64,000 nt of DNA from Lonepinella sp051851555 (GCF_051851555.1 NZ_JBPDVH010000008.1:55877-119876), one strand, 5' to 3'; shown: positions 1-9,782, counted from the first letter of the stretch. Numbers and translations are program-made. The notes: generated by a model not told the origin, from the letters alone.

Positions 1-495
1 GCCCACATTGTGTGACGTATTCCAAATCGCCCACCAAAGCCCACGTTCATTGCGAGAATACCACGTATTGAGAATTTTAGAACAAGGCGGCCAGCCCCAA
101 CCTTGGAAGAACGCATTAATCATCCAAAGGGTGACAAACATAAAGATGGATGAACTCATACCAAACAAAATATTCACAATCCCTGTTGCCATTAAGCCAA
201 TGCCCATAAAATAACGTGGATTGGAGCGGTCACCCAACACGCCAGACAGGAATTTTGACACCCCATACGTCAAATAAAACGCCGTCCCCATCACGCCAAT
301 ATCCGCTTTTTGCAACCCGAGATCAGCGAGCATTGCTGGCATAACAAAATTAAACCCTTTACGCGTGAAATAAAATACCGCATAACCAATATAACTCACG
401 ATCATCAAATGCAACCGCCAATAACGGTAGGTTTTGTCGATGTCTTCCTTGCTTTTAGTGACTGGAAGATCAGGGGCTTCAGTGAAAATATTCAT
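1..495 (-). CDS. MFS organophosphate:phosphate antiporter, UhpC/GlpT family (5' part only)
   Basis: The first 165 codons of an inner-membrane transporter whose remainder lies beyond the left edge. The reading frame is open from the ATG at 495 to base 1. An AAGGAG ribosome site stands just upstream of the start. The protein has the hallmarks of the organophosphate:Pi antiporters: a short cytoplasmic N-terminus ending in RYWR, then GYAVFYFTRKGFN, TYGVSKFLSG and the loop GDRSNPRYFMG. It resembles the hexose-phosphate sensor/transporter UhpC more than GlpT, judging from remembered sequences. Family members exchange sugar phosphates or glycerol-3-phosphate for phosphate. It is transcribed away from deoC and shares a 169-base regulatory region with a CRP site. 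Substrate is not determinable from this fragment. Confidence 0.85.
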   Translation of the reverse strand, partial: MNIFTEAPDLPVTKSKEDIDKTYRYWRLHLMIVSYIGYAVFYFTRKGFNFVMPAMLADLGLQKADIGVMGTAFYLTYGVSKFLSGVLGDRSNPRYFMGIGLMATGIVNILFGMSSSIFMFVTLWMINAFFQGWGWPPCSKILNTWYSRNERGLWWAIWNTSHNVG

Positions 496-570
496 ACATT
501 TCTCCTTGTGTATTATGTTATAATTCTAACAAACATGACAAAATAAAGTATAAATCAAATAAAATGTTAA

Positions 571-592
571 TTTTGTGACAAAGATCACAGAT
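571..592. promoter_or_regulatory. CRP (cAMP receptor protein) binding site
   Basis: TGTGA (574-578), six bases, TCACA (585-589): both half-sites match the CRP consensus exactly. The site lies about 75 bases before the deoC start and about 80 before the divergent transporter start, so it could activate either or both. Catabolite control of deo genes by CRP is established in E. coli; that it acts here is inference. Confidence 0.8.
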
Positions 593-664
593 TTAAAAAA
601 TTTTTACTGTAAAATAGAAAAAAGTTAAAATAATCACAAAAACCAAACAAAAAAGGACATTATT

Positions 665-1339
665 ATGAAACCAAATGAATTAGCGAAATTTATCGATCAT
701 ACCGCTTTAACCGCTGAAAAAACGGAAAAAGATATTATTCAACTTTGCCAAGAAGCCCTAGCGCATCATTTTTGTTCGGTGTGTATCAATTCGGGTTACA
801 TTCCGTTGGCGAAACAACAGTTGGCTGGATCGGATGTGAAAATTTGCACAGTGGTGGGTTTTCCATTGGGGGCGAATTTGTCGGCGGTGAAAGCCTTTGA
901 AGCGGAACAAGCGATTGTTGCTGGAGCGGAAGAAATTGATATGGTGATCAATGTGGGTTGGATTAAATCGGGCAAGTGGGATGCGGTGCAAGCGGATATT
1001 CAAGCGGTGCTTGCGGCGTGCAAGGGTAAAACCTTGAAAGTGATTTTGGAAACCTGTTTGTTGACGAAAGATGAAATTGTTAAGGCGTGCGAAATTTGCC
1101 GTGATTTGAACGTGGGTTTTGTGAAAACATCCACTGGCTTTAACAAAGGCGGTGCGACGGTGGAAGATATTGCGTTAATGCGTCAAACCGTGGGCGAGAA
1201 ATTAGGCGTGAAAGCGTCAGGCGGGGTGCGTGATACGGAAACGGCGATGGCGATGATTAACGCAGGGGCGACCCGTATTGGTGCCAGTGCAGGGATTGCA
1301 ATTATTAGCGGTTTGCAAGATAATCAAGGGGGATATTAA
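665..1339 (+). CDS. deoC: deoxyribose-phosphate aldolase
   Basis: Cytoplasmic class I aldolase that splits 2-deoxyribose-5-phosphate into glyceraldehyde-3-phosphate and acetaldehyde, letting DNA-derived deoxynucleosides serve as carbon source. The 224-residue length is that of the short bacterial DeoC type. VKTSTGF carries the Schiff-base lysine near residue 155, and KASGGVRD supplies the second catalytic lysine near residue 182. An AAAGGAC ribosome site precedes the ATG. A CRP site lies upstream and a deoR gene follows closely, forming a small self-contained deoxynucleoside regulon. A G/C hairpin (about 1328-1347) spans the stop codon and separates it from deoR. Confidence 0.97.
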   Translation: MKPNELAKFIDHTALTAEKTEKDIIQLCQEALAHHFCSVCINSGYIPLAKQQLAGSDVKICTVVGFPLGANLSAVKAFEAEQAIVAGAEEIDMVINVGWIKSGKWDAVQADIQAVLAACKGKTLKVILETCLLTKDEIVKACEICRDLNVGFVKTSTGFNKGGATVEDIALMRQTVGEKLGVKASGGVRDTETAMAMINAGATRIGASAGIAIISGLQDNQGGY

Positions 1340-1376
1340 TTCCCCCCACTCTAACCTAATGTCAAGCGAGCCTGTT

Positions 1377-2132
1377 ATGGATAAAAAAGTACAATCCCGT
1401 ATTCAGAAACTGGAATTTTTACTGAAACAGATGGACAAAATCCATTTGCGAGATGCGGCGGATATGCTGAATGTGTCGGAGATGACCATTCGCCGTGATT
1501 TGAGTACCAATACAGGCTCGGTGGTGTTGTTAGGGGGCTATATTGTTAAAGATCCGCAGAAATCCAATGAGAATAACTATTTGATTTTTGAGCAAGAAAC
1601 CAAGCATATTGCGGAAAAAATGCAGGTAGGGAAATTGGCGGCGGAGCTAGTGCAAGATGGGGATGTGGTGTTTTTTGATTGTGGTTCCACCATTCCTTTC
1701 ATTGCATCTCAAATCAATTCTTCGATAAAATTCACCGCACTTTGTTGTTCCATTAATAGCTTTTTGGTGTTGCAAGAAAAGCCGAATTGCCACGTGATTT
1801 TGTGCGGTGGGCATTATTCTAGACACAATTCTTTTTTAACGCCGATTCAGCTCAATACCGAACTGGATGCCATTTGCACCACCAAAGCCTTTATTTCGGC
1901 GGCAGGCGTGGATGTGAAACAGGGCGTGACCTGTTTTAATGTGGATGAAGCCAAAACCAAACACAAAGCCATGGCAAAAACCCAACAATCCATATTGGTG
2001 TTTGATTCATCTAAAATTAACAAGGTACAACAGGCCTATGTGGGAAATTTGCAACAGTTTGATATATTCGTGTGTGATCAAGCATTGCCTACTGAATTTA
2101 ATGTGATTAAATCATCAATTTTAACCGAATAA
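1377..2132 (+). CDS. deoR: deoxyribose operon repressor DeoR
   Basis: DNA-binding repressor of deoxynucleoside catabolism that responds to deoxyribose-5-phosphate in E. coli. The helix-turn-helix is near residues 20-45 (HLRDAADMLNVSEMTIRRD), followed by LLGGYIV and a DeoR-type phosphosugar-sensing C-terminal domain (FFDCGSTIPF; FISAAGVD). From memory the similarity is to E. coli DeoR itself rather than to the broader GlpR-like group. I chose the ATG at 1377 because it gives 251 residues, matching DeoR; the in-frame ATG at 1359 would add six residues and has no better ribosome site. It lies 37 bases after deoC, so it probably shares its transcript and would act as an autoregulated repressor. 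Confidence 0.93.
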   Translation: MDKKVQSRIQKLEFLLKQMDKIHLRDAADMLNVSEMTIRRDLSTNTGSVVLLGGYIVKDPQKSNENNYLIFEQETKHIAEKMQVGKLAAELVQDGDVVFFDCGSTIPFIASQINSSIKFTALCCSINSFLVLQEKPNCHVILCGGHYSRHNSFLTPIQLNTELDAICTTKAFISAAGVDVKQGVTCFNVDEAKTKHKAMAKTQQSILVFDSSKINKVQQAYVGNLQQFDIFVCDQALPTEFNVIKSSILTE

Positions 2133-2183
2133 ATCACATTCAATAATTGCGAACTATCTCATTGAAATGTAAACTAAGTATAG

Positions 2184-2451
2184 GGGGCTGTTGATGTCTT
2201 GGTTTACCAATTTGTTGTCGGCTAAAATCGCCACAGGCAAGGAATAAAACGCAGTGAATGGTTTATTCCCTTTACAAGTTTTATGACGCAGGATGTGGCG
2301 ATTTTAGCCACAACCCGAAGGGCTAGGCTTAATTTTAGCCAACTCTACGTTGGAAAACCTTTGTTTAGAATGACTAAACGGCAGATTTTCCGCCTTGATT
2401 TGGCTAAAATTAAGCACTAGCAAATTGGCAAACCAAGACATCAACAGCCCC
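2184..2451. mobile_element. MITE-like element, 268 bp, with 31-bp terminal inverted repeats and two inner hairpins
   Basis: The left end (2184-2214) and the reverse complement of the right end (2421-2451) match at 30 of 31 bases, beginning GGGGCTGTTGATGTCTTGG. Inside are two further perfect inverted repeats: 2220-2234 with 2295-2309 (15 bp) and 2327-2342 with 2400-2415 (16 bp). Each encloses smaller stems (for example 2241-2248 with 2262-2269). There is no open reading frame of note. The layout is that of a non-autonomous miniature element able to fold into a large nested cruciform. No clear target-site duplication is visible. The parent insertion sequence is unknown to me. Confidence 0.75.
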
Positions 2452-2481
2452 AAAGATTAATGTGTTTATAGGTTGAATGAG

Positions 2482-4278
2482 ATGAAAGTTAGCAAGCAGT
2501 TACTGCCTTGGTTGATATTGAGTTATGTTGTGGGTTATCCCATGATGACGTTGGCTGAGCAACGTGATCCGTCAGCACCTACGTCGCAAGATAGCGAGCA
2601 AAAAACGGTAACGCCAAAGGTCAAGGTACGTTTGCAAGGCATTCAAGATGAAAAATTAAAAGAGAATGCACAAATTTATCTTGATGAGATTGATGCGGAT
2701 GAATCTGATGGTTCAGTGCGTCATCAAGAATTAATCCGCACCGCCTTGTATAAAGGGTTGCGTGTGTTGGGTTATTACGATTTTCAACTCCATTTCACCC
2801 TATCACCGAACGGAAAAGAGCTGATTGCCAATGTGGAGCTTGGCAAACCGGTACGCATTGAACAAGCGGATGTCCAGATGAAAGGTGCGGCTGCCACGGA
2901 TGACGCCTTTCTAGCGTTAAATAAAGATGTGCCGAAAAAAGGCGATATTGTCAATCACGAAACCTATGATGATTACAAAAGTGCGGTGCAAAAATTAGCA
3001 GTTCAACGTGGCTATTTTGATGCGGATTTTTCTGTTCATCGCTTGGAAGTCATGCCATCCACTTATCAGGCGTGGTGGCGTTTACTGTTTGAAAGCGGTG
3101 AACGTTATCGTTATGGCGAGTTTCGTTTCCAAAATTCACAGATCCGTGAAGATTATTTACGTCATATTTTAACTTTACAACAAGGCGATCCTTATTTATT
3201 AACGGATGTGCTGAAAACCAATAATGATTACACATCAACAGGTTGGTTTCAATCGGTGCTAATGAAACCGACCTTAAATGAAGACAGCAAAACCGTGGAT
3301 TTTGACGTGTTAATGTACCCGAAAAAGAAAAATTCCATGGAAGTGGGGATTGGTTATTCTTCCGATGTGGGGCCACGTTTGCAGTTAGGTTGGAAAAAAC
3401 CTTGGATTAATAACCGTGGGCATAGTTTTAGCTCCAATTTCTACGTATCTTCGCCTAAACAAACCATTGAGATGTCGTATAAAATGCCGTTGTTGAAAAA
3501 TCCGTTGTACGAATATTATCAATTTAGTGCAGGGATTGAAAACGAAAATGACAGCAGTACTGACACCAAATCTACCGCTATTACGGTAGGGGGATTGCGT
3601 TATTGGGACTATCCTGACGGTTGGCAATATTCCCTTGGGGTGCGATCTCGCTACGATAAATTTACCCAAGCCGATGTGGAAGATAAAACCTTTTTGCTGT
3701 ATCCCACCGCAAGCGTGAGCCATAAATATTTAGAGGGCGGTATTTTCCCCACTTGGGCTCACACATTCAGTTTAACCGCAGATGTCGGGCAGAAGATTTG
3801 GCTATCCGATGTGAATTTTGTCAGTTTACGTGCCTCCGGTGCGGTGATTAAAACCTTTGCGGAAAATCATCGTGTGGTGGGACGTTTGGATCTTGGTTGG
3901 TTACACGCCGATGACTTCCACCGCATGCCACCGTCTATGCGTTTCTTTGCCGGGGGCGATCGCAGTGTGCGTGGCTATGGATATAAGAAAATTTCGCCAA
4001 AAGACAGCAATGGTAAGTTAATTGGTGCATCACGTTTAGCCACCGGTTCCGTTGAATATCAATATCAAGTCTATCCAAGTTGGTGGGTTGCGACATTTTA
4101 TGATGCAGGTTTAGCCGCCAGTTCTTATCATACTGATGAATTGCGTTACGGTGCCGGTATGGGCGTACGTTGGGCATCGCCAGTGGGTGCCATTAAATTT
4201 GATATTGCAACGCCAGTACGAGATAAGGACGATAGCAAAAATATTCAATTTTACATAGGATTAGGGGCGGAGATTTAA
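2482..4278 (+). CDS. tamA: TamA, outer-membrane component of the translocation and assembly module
   Basis: Omp85-family outer-membrane protein that works with TamB in assembling autotransporters and other barrels and in envelope lipid homeostasis. An N-terminal signal peptide runs to about residue 27 (cleavage near TLA). POTRA-type periplasmic repeats fill roughly residues 45-270, and a C-terminal 16-strand barrel follows. The Omp85 loop-6 motif is seen as FAGGDRSVRGYGY near residue 490. I use ATG 2482; a TTG three codons earlier is possible. The stop is two bases before tamB, so the two are translated together. The MITE-like element ends about 30 bases upstream, so the tamA promoter probably lies in or before that element. 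Confidence 0.95.
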   Translation: MKVSKQLLPWLILSYVVGYPMMTLAEQRDPSAPTSQDSEQKTVTPKVKVRLQGIQDEKLKENAQIYLDEIDADESDGSVRHQELIRTALYKGLRVLGYYDFQLHFTLSPNGKELIANVELGKPVRIEQADVQMKGAAATDDAFLALNKDVPKKGDIVNHETYDDYKSAVQKLAVQRGYFDADFSVHRLEVMPSTYQAWWRLLFESGERYRYGEFRFQNSQIREDYLRHILTLQQGDPYLLTDVLKTNNDYTSTGWFQSVLMKPTLNEDSKTVDFDVLMYPKKKNSMEVGIGYSSDVGPRLQLGWKKPWINNRGHSFSSNFYVSSPKQTIEMSYKMPLLKNPLYEYYQFSAGIENENDSSTDTKSTAITVGGLRYWDYPDGWQYSLGVRSRYDKFTQADVEDKTFLLYPTASVSHKYLEGGIFPTWAHTFSLTADVGQKIWLSDVNFVSLRASGAVIKTFAENHRVVGRLDLGWLHADDFHRMPPSMRFFAGGDRSVRGYGYKKISPKDSNGKLIGASRLATGSVEYQYQVYPSWWVATFYDAGLAASSYHTDELRYGAGMGVRWASPVGAIKFDIATPVRDKDDSKNIQFYIGLGAEI

Positions 4279-4280
4279 GG

Positions 4281-7200
4281 ATGACAGACTCAGTTAAACA
4301 ACCAGAAAATACACCGCAATCTAGCCCAACCACAAAGGGCAAAAAAAGCAAAATTTTACACCGCAGTTTGGTGGCGACTGGCGTGCTTGCCGGTATCACT
4401 GGCTTAGCTGGCGTGGGCGTGGCTGGCATTATGGGCACCGAAAGTGGCACCCAATGGGCAGTCGGTTTAGCGGACAAATATGTAGATGGTTTAACCATTG
4501 GCGAAGTGCAAGGCAAATTGCAGAATGGCTTAGTGTTAAAAAATGTGGAATTTCAATCCGCCGGCGTGGCTACCAATATTGCTCAGGCCGAACTCAAATT
4601 TGATTTTGGTTGCTTACTAAAAGCGGATATTTGCATTGAGAATTTACATCTGCAACAGCCGGCCATTCAGATTGATACCAGTAAATTGCCACCGTCTGAA
4701 CCGGAAGAAGAAAAAGAACAAAGTGAAATGCGGCGAATCACTTTGCCAGTTTCGGTCGCCGTGAAAAATGTGGAAGTGGATAATCTGGCGTTAGGCATTG
4801 ATCATAATCAGATTCATCTTGGCAAATTCAAAAGTGCGGTGTTTTTAAACAATGAAAATGGTTTAACCCTTGAACCGACACAGATTAATGACGTTGCCTA
4901 TATTCTGACGAACAATACCAAAGAGCAAGCAGAAAAAAACAAACAAGCCCAGATTCAAGCAGAAAAAAGCCCAAGCGAACCCATCAACTGGCAACAAATC
5001 GAGCAAAGTTTAACCCCTGCATTATTGGCGAATCTGAATGAAATTATTTTGCCGTTTGATATGCACGTTCCTGATATTTCAGGCAAAAACTGGCAATATC
5101 AACAATTCACTGATGGCAAATTGGTGCAACAAATTGATGTGCCAAAGGTGCAAGTGCAAGCGGATGCCACTGGCTCAAATGTGGCATTACAAACGTTACA
5201 CATTGACAGTTCAGTCGGCAATATCCAAGCACAAGGCAATATGCAGTTGGATCAAGACATGCCACTGAATTTAACCTTGCATTCTGATTTGGATACCTTT
5301 AAACAAGGCGATGAGATTTTATTGCCAAAATCCGTGGTGGATCTGTCCGTCAGTGGAAATCTGAAAAAGACCACCGCACTTTCTCTGACCACGCAAGGTG
5401 TCGCCAAGGCGACATTCAATGCGGATGTCCAACTTAATCAGGAAAAAACACCGTTAAATCTCACTTTAAACATGGCTGAATTTGATTATCCGTTTAGCCA
5501 AACAAGCGATCCGCTTAAGGTGCAAAATACTACGCTAAATGTGAGCGGTAATTTGCTTGATTATCAGTTAGCGTTAACTGGCCAAGTCAAAGGCATGTCC
5601 GCACCGTCAACGGATCTGGCGTTACAAGCCAGCGGTGGCATTTCACGCACGGACATTGAGAAATTACAGGTCAATGCGTTAGACGGTTCACTCGCTTTGG
5701 GCGGAAAATTAAACTGGCAAGACGGCGTGGAATGGCAAGCGAATACGGATTTAAGCAAAATTAATCTGGGTGCTTATTTGTCTGCATTCCCTGCGGTGTT
5801 ATCCGGTAAACTCACGCATTCAGGACAAGTGAAAGGCAATCAATGGGCAATCGCCGTACCTGAATTAAATATTCAAGGTTCGCTGTCGAAAAATCCACTC
5901 AGCCTAAAAGGCAGTTTGACGTCAGATAATCAAGTCTTGTTAAACACGTCACAAATTAGCTTAAATTATGGCGTGAACCACATTGTGGCCAAGGGTAAAT
6001 TAACCGAACAATCAGATTTTGCGTTAGACATTAACGCTCCCAACTTAAAAGGGCTGTTGCCTGATTTATCCGCAGCGTTAATAGGCAAAGCCCATATTAA
6101 AGGCAAAATCACCGAACCGAATTTAGATCTCGATTTAGTGGGCAGTAACATTCAATTCCAACAGTTAAAAATTACCAAAGTGACAGCCAAAGGTAACGTC
6201 AGCACGGAGCAACAAATTCAAGGCGATTTAAATGTGGAATTAAGCGGATTAAGCCAAGGCGAGATAAAATTGAATCAAGCGAAATTAACCGCATCAGGCA
6301 ATGAAAAATCTCACCAATTACAATTACGCTCCAGTGGCGAACCGGTAGCCGGTGGCTTAAATTTATCTGGCAGTTTTGACCGCAGTTCGCAAGTGTGGAA
6401 AGGCACTTTAAGCCAAGTTGCGGTAAATTCGCCTATCGGTGAAGTAAAAAATAGCCAAAATATTGATATTAGTTTTGATAATAAACAAACGCTCGCCACC
6501 ATTTCGAGCCACTGTTGGAAACACACGGACATTGATTTGTGTTTTCCGCAATCCTTTAAAGCCGGCAAAAATGGGGAAATTCCTTTTGAATTAAAACGGT
6601 TAAATTTAGCCTTGGTCAATAAATTAGCCGAGCAAAATGGCTTATTACAAGGCACCTTACGCAGTGCTGGCACCTTTGCATGGAATGAAAATAAACCGCT
6701 TAAACTTGATGTCACCATCAATGGCGACGGCGTGGCGGTGGCACAAAAAATAGACTACCGCACCTTTAAATTAGCGATTCCCAAATTAGCGTTAAACGCT
6801 CAATTAGATAATGATAATTTGGCAGTGAAATCCGATATTCAGATTCAAAATAACGGCCGCATTAATGCAGATGTGAACATTAAAGATATTGTCAAAGCAC
6901 GCAAATTATCCGGTGCCTTGAAGATTGACGGCGTGAATCTGAATTTGGCGAACCAATTACTATCAAGTAGTGAAAGAATTTCAGGTGGCATTACGTCAAA
7001 TTTAACCTTTGTAGGGGATTTAAATGCACCGCTGTTAAATGGTGCCTTTAATATTAATCAGTTAAAAGCCAAACTCAAATCTTCTCCAGTGGAAATCACT
7101 GGCGGTGCCGTGGCGTTAAATTTCTTGGGCAACCGTTCTACGCTACAAGGCGATATTCAAACCGCCGACAGCCGTTTAAATATCGATGGTGAGGCAGATT

Positions 7201-8216
7201 GGAAAACCCTTGAACAATGGAACGCTCAAGTGCATGCCCAAGCGGATAAATTCTTGGTGAATATTCCGTCCATGGCCAAAGTGCGAGTGAGTCCGAACGT
7301 GACCGTGAAAGCCAATCCGAAATTATTAGCCTTAAGTGGTAATGTGGATATTCCATGGGCCAGAATTGCGGTGGAAAGTTTGCCAGACAGTGCGGTATCG
7401 GTCAGCAGTGATGAAGTGATTTTAGACAGTGCGAATCCACTGAAAAATGGCGACGTGTTAACATCTCGTCAAATGGCCGCCACCACGGAATCAGGGATGT
7501 TGATTACGTCAGATTTAGAGATTAATATTGGCAAGGATGTCAATGTCAAAGCCTACGGCTTAGACAGTAATTTAGAGGGTAAATTATCCGTTAAGCAAGA
7601 CAAAGGACAGTTAGGTTTATACGGACAAGTGGATCTGAAAAATGGACGCTATGCCTCCTTTGGGCAAGATTTGGTGATTCGTAAAGGGCAAATTAGCTTT
7701 TCTGGTTTACCATCACAACCGTTGTTAAATATCGAGGCCATCCGTAATCCTGAGGCCATGGAAGATAGCAAAGTCACCGCAGGCGTAAAAGTGACAGGGA
7801 TTGCTGATTCCCCAACGGTTGAGGTCTTTTCCGAACCAAGTTTACCACAGGATCAAGCCTTGTCTTATATTCTCACTGGTCGTTCACTAGAAAATAGCGG
7901 TGATGCCGGTTCAAGCGGTTCTGTTGGTGCGGCCTTGCTCGGCATGGGCTTAGCCAAAAGCGGTAAACTGGTCGGCGGTATTGGTGAGGCCTTTGGCATT
8001 CAAGATTTAAATCTCGGCACCTCTGGAGTGGGCGATAGCTCAAAAGTCGTGGTCAGTGGTAATATTACCCCACGGCTAAAAATTAAATACGGCGTGGGAC
8101 TCTTTGACGGTTTGGCTGAAGTCACCTTGCGTTACCGTTTATTCCCACAATTTTTCTTGCAATCCGTGTCAGGCGTGAATCAAGCCTTTGATGTATTGTA
8201 CGAATTTGAATTTTAA
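4281..8216 (+). CDS. tamB: TamB, inner-membrane-anchored translocation and assembly module protein
   Basis: Very long periplasm-spanning protein (1311 residues; E. coli TamB is about 1260) of the AsmA/bridge lipid-transfer type, anchored by one N-terminal membrane helix near residues 30-50 (rich in G, A and V). The middle is an extended beta-rich repeat region. The C-terminal TamB/DUF490 domain covers the last 380 residues and ends in a phenylalanine-terminated strand (YEFEF). It partners the TamA barrel. The start is two bases after the tamA stop with the ribosome site inside tamA (TTAAGG). One uptake sequence is embedded near 4835 and another near 5373, both in repeat-like regions. Confidence 0.95.
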   Translation: MTDSVKQPENTPQSSPTTKGKKSKILHRSLVATGVLAGITGLAGVGVAGIMGTESGTQWAVGLADKYVDGLTIGEVQGKLQNGLVLKNVEFQSAGVATNIAQAELKFDFGCLLKADICIENLHLQQPAIQIDTSKLPPSEPEEEKEQSEMRRITLPVSVAVKNVEVDNLALGIDHNQIHLGKFKSAVFLNNENGLTLEPTQINDVAYILTNNTKEQAEKNKQAQIQAEKSPSEPINWQQIEQSLTPALLANLNEIILPFDMHVPDISGKNWQYQQFTDGKLVQQIDVPKVQVQADATGSNVALQTLHIDSSVGNIQAQGNMQLDQDMPLNLTLHSDLDTFKQGDEILLPKSVVDLSVSGNLKKTTALSLTTQGVAKATFNADVQLNQEKTPLNLTLNMAEFDYPFSQTSDPLKVQNTTLNVSGNLLDYQLALTGQVKGMSAPSTDLALQASGGISRTDIEKLQVNALDGSLALGGKLNWQDGVEWQANTDLSKINLGAYLSAFPAVLSGKLTHSGQVKGNQWAIAVPELNIQGSLSKNPLSLKGSLTSDNQVLLNTSQISLNYGVNHIVAKGKLTEQSDFALDINAPNLKGLLPDLSAALIGKAHIKGKITEPNLDLDLVGSNIQFQQLKITKVTAKGNVSTEQQIQGDLNVELSGLSQGEIKLNQAKLTASGNEKSHQLQLRSSGEPVAGGLNLSGSFDRSSQVWKGTLSQVAVNSPIGEVKNSQNIDISFDNKQTLATISSHCWKHTDIDLCFPQSFKAGKNGEIPFELKRLNLALVNKLAEQNGLLQGTLRSAGTFAWNENKPLKLDVTINGDGVAVAQKIDYRTFKLAIPKLALNAQLDNDNLAVKSDIQIQNNGRINADVNIKDIVKARKLSGALKIDGVNLNLANQLLSSSERISGGITSNLTFVGDLNAPLLNGAFNINQLKAKLKSSPVEITGGAVALNFLGNRSTLQGDIQTADSRLNIDGEADWKTLEQWNAQVHAQADKFLVNIPSMAKVRVSPNVTVKANPKLLALSGNVDIPWARIAVESLPDSAVSVSSDEVILDSANPLKNGDVLTSRQMAATTESGMLITSDLEINIGKDVNVKAYGLDSNLEGKLSVKQDKGQLGLYGQVDLKNGRYASFGQDLVIRKGQISFSGLPSQPLLNIEAIRNPEAMEDSKVTAGVKVTGIADSPTVEVFSEPSLPQDQALSYILTGRSLENSGDAGSSGSVGAALLGMGLAKSGKLVGGIGEAFGIQDLNLGTSGVGDSSKVVVSGNITPRLKIKYGVGLFDGLAEVTLRYRLFPQFFLQSVSGVNQAFDVLYEFEF

Positions 8217-8234
8217 CTTTTTTATGATGGATTT

Positions 8235-9782
8235 ATGAATAATATTAATTTAATCACCCAAGCCACCGCACTGTCAAAAGGCCAGCGACATCAAGTCAAA
8301 GAAATTGCCGCCATTGATTTAGGCTCCAACAGTTTCCACATGATCGTGGCACGGATCGTCAATGGTTCCATCCAAATTTTGTCACGCTTAAAACAAAAGG
8401 TCCAGCTCGCCAAAGGGTTAGATCAAAACGGTATATTGGATCAAGAGGCAATTACTCGTGGGGTGAATTGTCTCGCTTTATTTGCCGAACGCTTGCAAGG
8501 TTTTCCGGCGGAAAATGTCAACGTAGTTGGTACCTATACGCTACGAAGTGCGGTGAATAATGCGGAATTTTTACGCCAAGCCAAACAGGTGTTTCCTTAC
8601 CCGATTGATATTATTTCAGGCCAAGATGAGGCCAAAATGATTTACGCTGGCGTATCGCATACCCAGCCTGAAAGTGGTCGTAAACTGGTGATTGATATTG
8701 GCGGCGGTTCCACGGAAATGATTATTGGCGAAGATTTTGACCCCATGGTAGCCGAGAGCCGCAATATGGGCTGTGTGAGTTTTGCCAAACAATTTTTTCC
8801 TAATGGTGAAATCAACGTGGAAAATTTTGAACATGCTCGCCAAGCGGCCCTAAGTCGTATTCAGGATCTCGCTCAACCTTATCAACAATTAGGTTGGCAA
8901 TATGTCCTTGGTTCATCTGGTACCATTAAAACCGTTCATCAGGTGATCACGGCCACCTTGGATCCAGACGGCATTATCACCGCCGGTCGGTTAGATTTTC
9001 TGATTGAACGGACACTAAAAGCCACGCACTTTGATAATTTAAAATTGGCCGGCTTAAACGAAGAACGTGCTGATGTGTTTGTGCCAGGGTTAGCTATTTT
9101 AAGTGCGGTATTCGACACTTATCAAATTGAACAAATGCGTTATTCTGACGGTGCCTTACGTGAGGGCGTGATGTACAGTTTGGATAAAAATTTCCAAGTA
9201 AAAAATATCCGCCAACGTACCGCCGAATCCTTGGCGGAACAATTTAATCTTGACCGCATTCAAGCGGAACGAGTAAGCAAAACGGCGGTGCAATTAGCCC
9301 AACAATTTCACGATTGGCAAGCCAGTGAATTTGCCGACGAAATGCAAGAAATCTTATTATGGGCGGCGTTGTTGCATGAAGTGGGCATTGTAATTAATCA
9401 TAAAAATATGCAAAAACATTCCGCCTATATTCTCACCCATATGGAATTGCCCGGTTTCGACAAAGAACAACAACGTTTGCTTGCCACGCTCGTGCGTTTG
9501 CAAATCAATGGTTTTCATTTAGATGATGTTGCACAATTTTCTCGTTACACACCACAAGATGTGTTGGCGTTAATCCGTTTATTGCGTTTGGCCATTCTGC
9601 TTAACCGCTCACGCCAAGCCACGGAACAAACCGAAAAAATCTTCCTCAAAACCCACCGCACTTTGTGGCAACTAAATTTTGAACCCGATTATTTGGCACG
9701 CAATCCGTTAGTACAACAGGATTTAAAAACCGAACAACGCTTTTTGATTGAAATGGGGTTGGAATTGGGGATTGAAATTTAG
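8235..9782 (+). CDS. ppx: exopolyphosphatase
   Basis: Cytoplasmic enzyme that removes terminal phosphates from inorganic polyphosphate. The actin-like ASKHA fold is shown by the phosphate-binding motifs DLGSNSFHM near residue 28 and DIGGGSTEM near residue 153. The HD-like C-terminal half follows (HEVGI; KHSAYIL). At 515 residues and with extended sequence similarity (remembered) to E. coli Ppx, it fits Ppx better than the related guanosine pentaphosphatase GppA, which would be the alternative. It lies 18 bases after tamB, an unusual partner; ppk is not adjacent. A strong hairpin terminator follows. Confidence 0.9.
   Translation: MNNINLITQATALSKGQRHQVKEIAAIDLGSNSFHMIVARIVNGSIQILSRLKQKVQLAKGLDQNGILDQEAITRGVNCLALFAERLQGFPAENVNVVGTYTLRSAVNNAEFLRQAKQVFPYPIDIISGQDEAKMIYAGVSHTQPESGRKLVIDIGGGSTEMIIGEDFDPMVAESRNMGCVSFAKQFFPNGEINVENFEHARQAALSRIQDLAQPYQQLGWQYVLGSSGTIKTVHQVITATLDPDGIITAGRLDFLIERTLKATHFDNLKLAGLNEERADVFVPGLAILSAVFDTYQIEQMRYSDGALREGVMYSLDKNFQVKNIRQRTAESLAEQFNLDRIQAERVSKTAVQLAQQFHDWQASEFADEMQEILLWAALLHEVGIVINHKNMQKHSAYILTHMELPGFDKEQQRLLATLVRLQINGFHLDDVAQFSRYTPQDVLALIRLLRLAILLNRSRQATEQTEKIFLKTHRTLWQLNFEPDYLARNPLVQQDLKTEQRFLIEMGLELGIEI

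Noticed and set aside
2133..2481. Possible intact insertion sequence upstream of tamA
   Set aside because: The element has terminal repeats but no transposase frame, so only a non-autonomous element is supported.
3050..4516. Antisense open frames of 80-112 codons within tamA and the tamA/tamB junction
   Set aside because: tamA and tamB account fully for the coding signal here; the antisense frames show no independent features.
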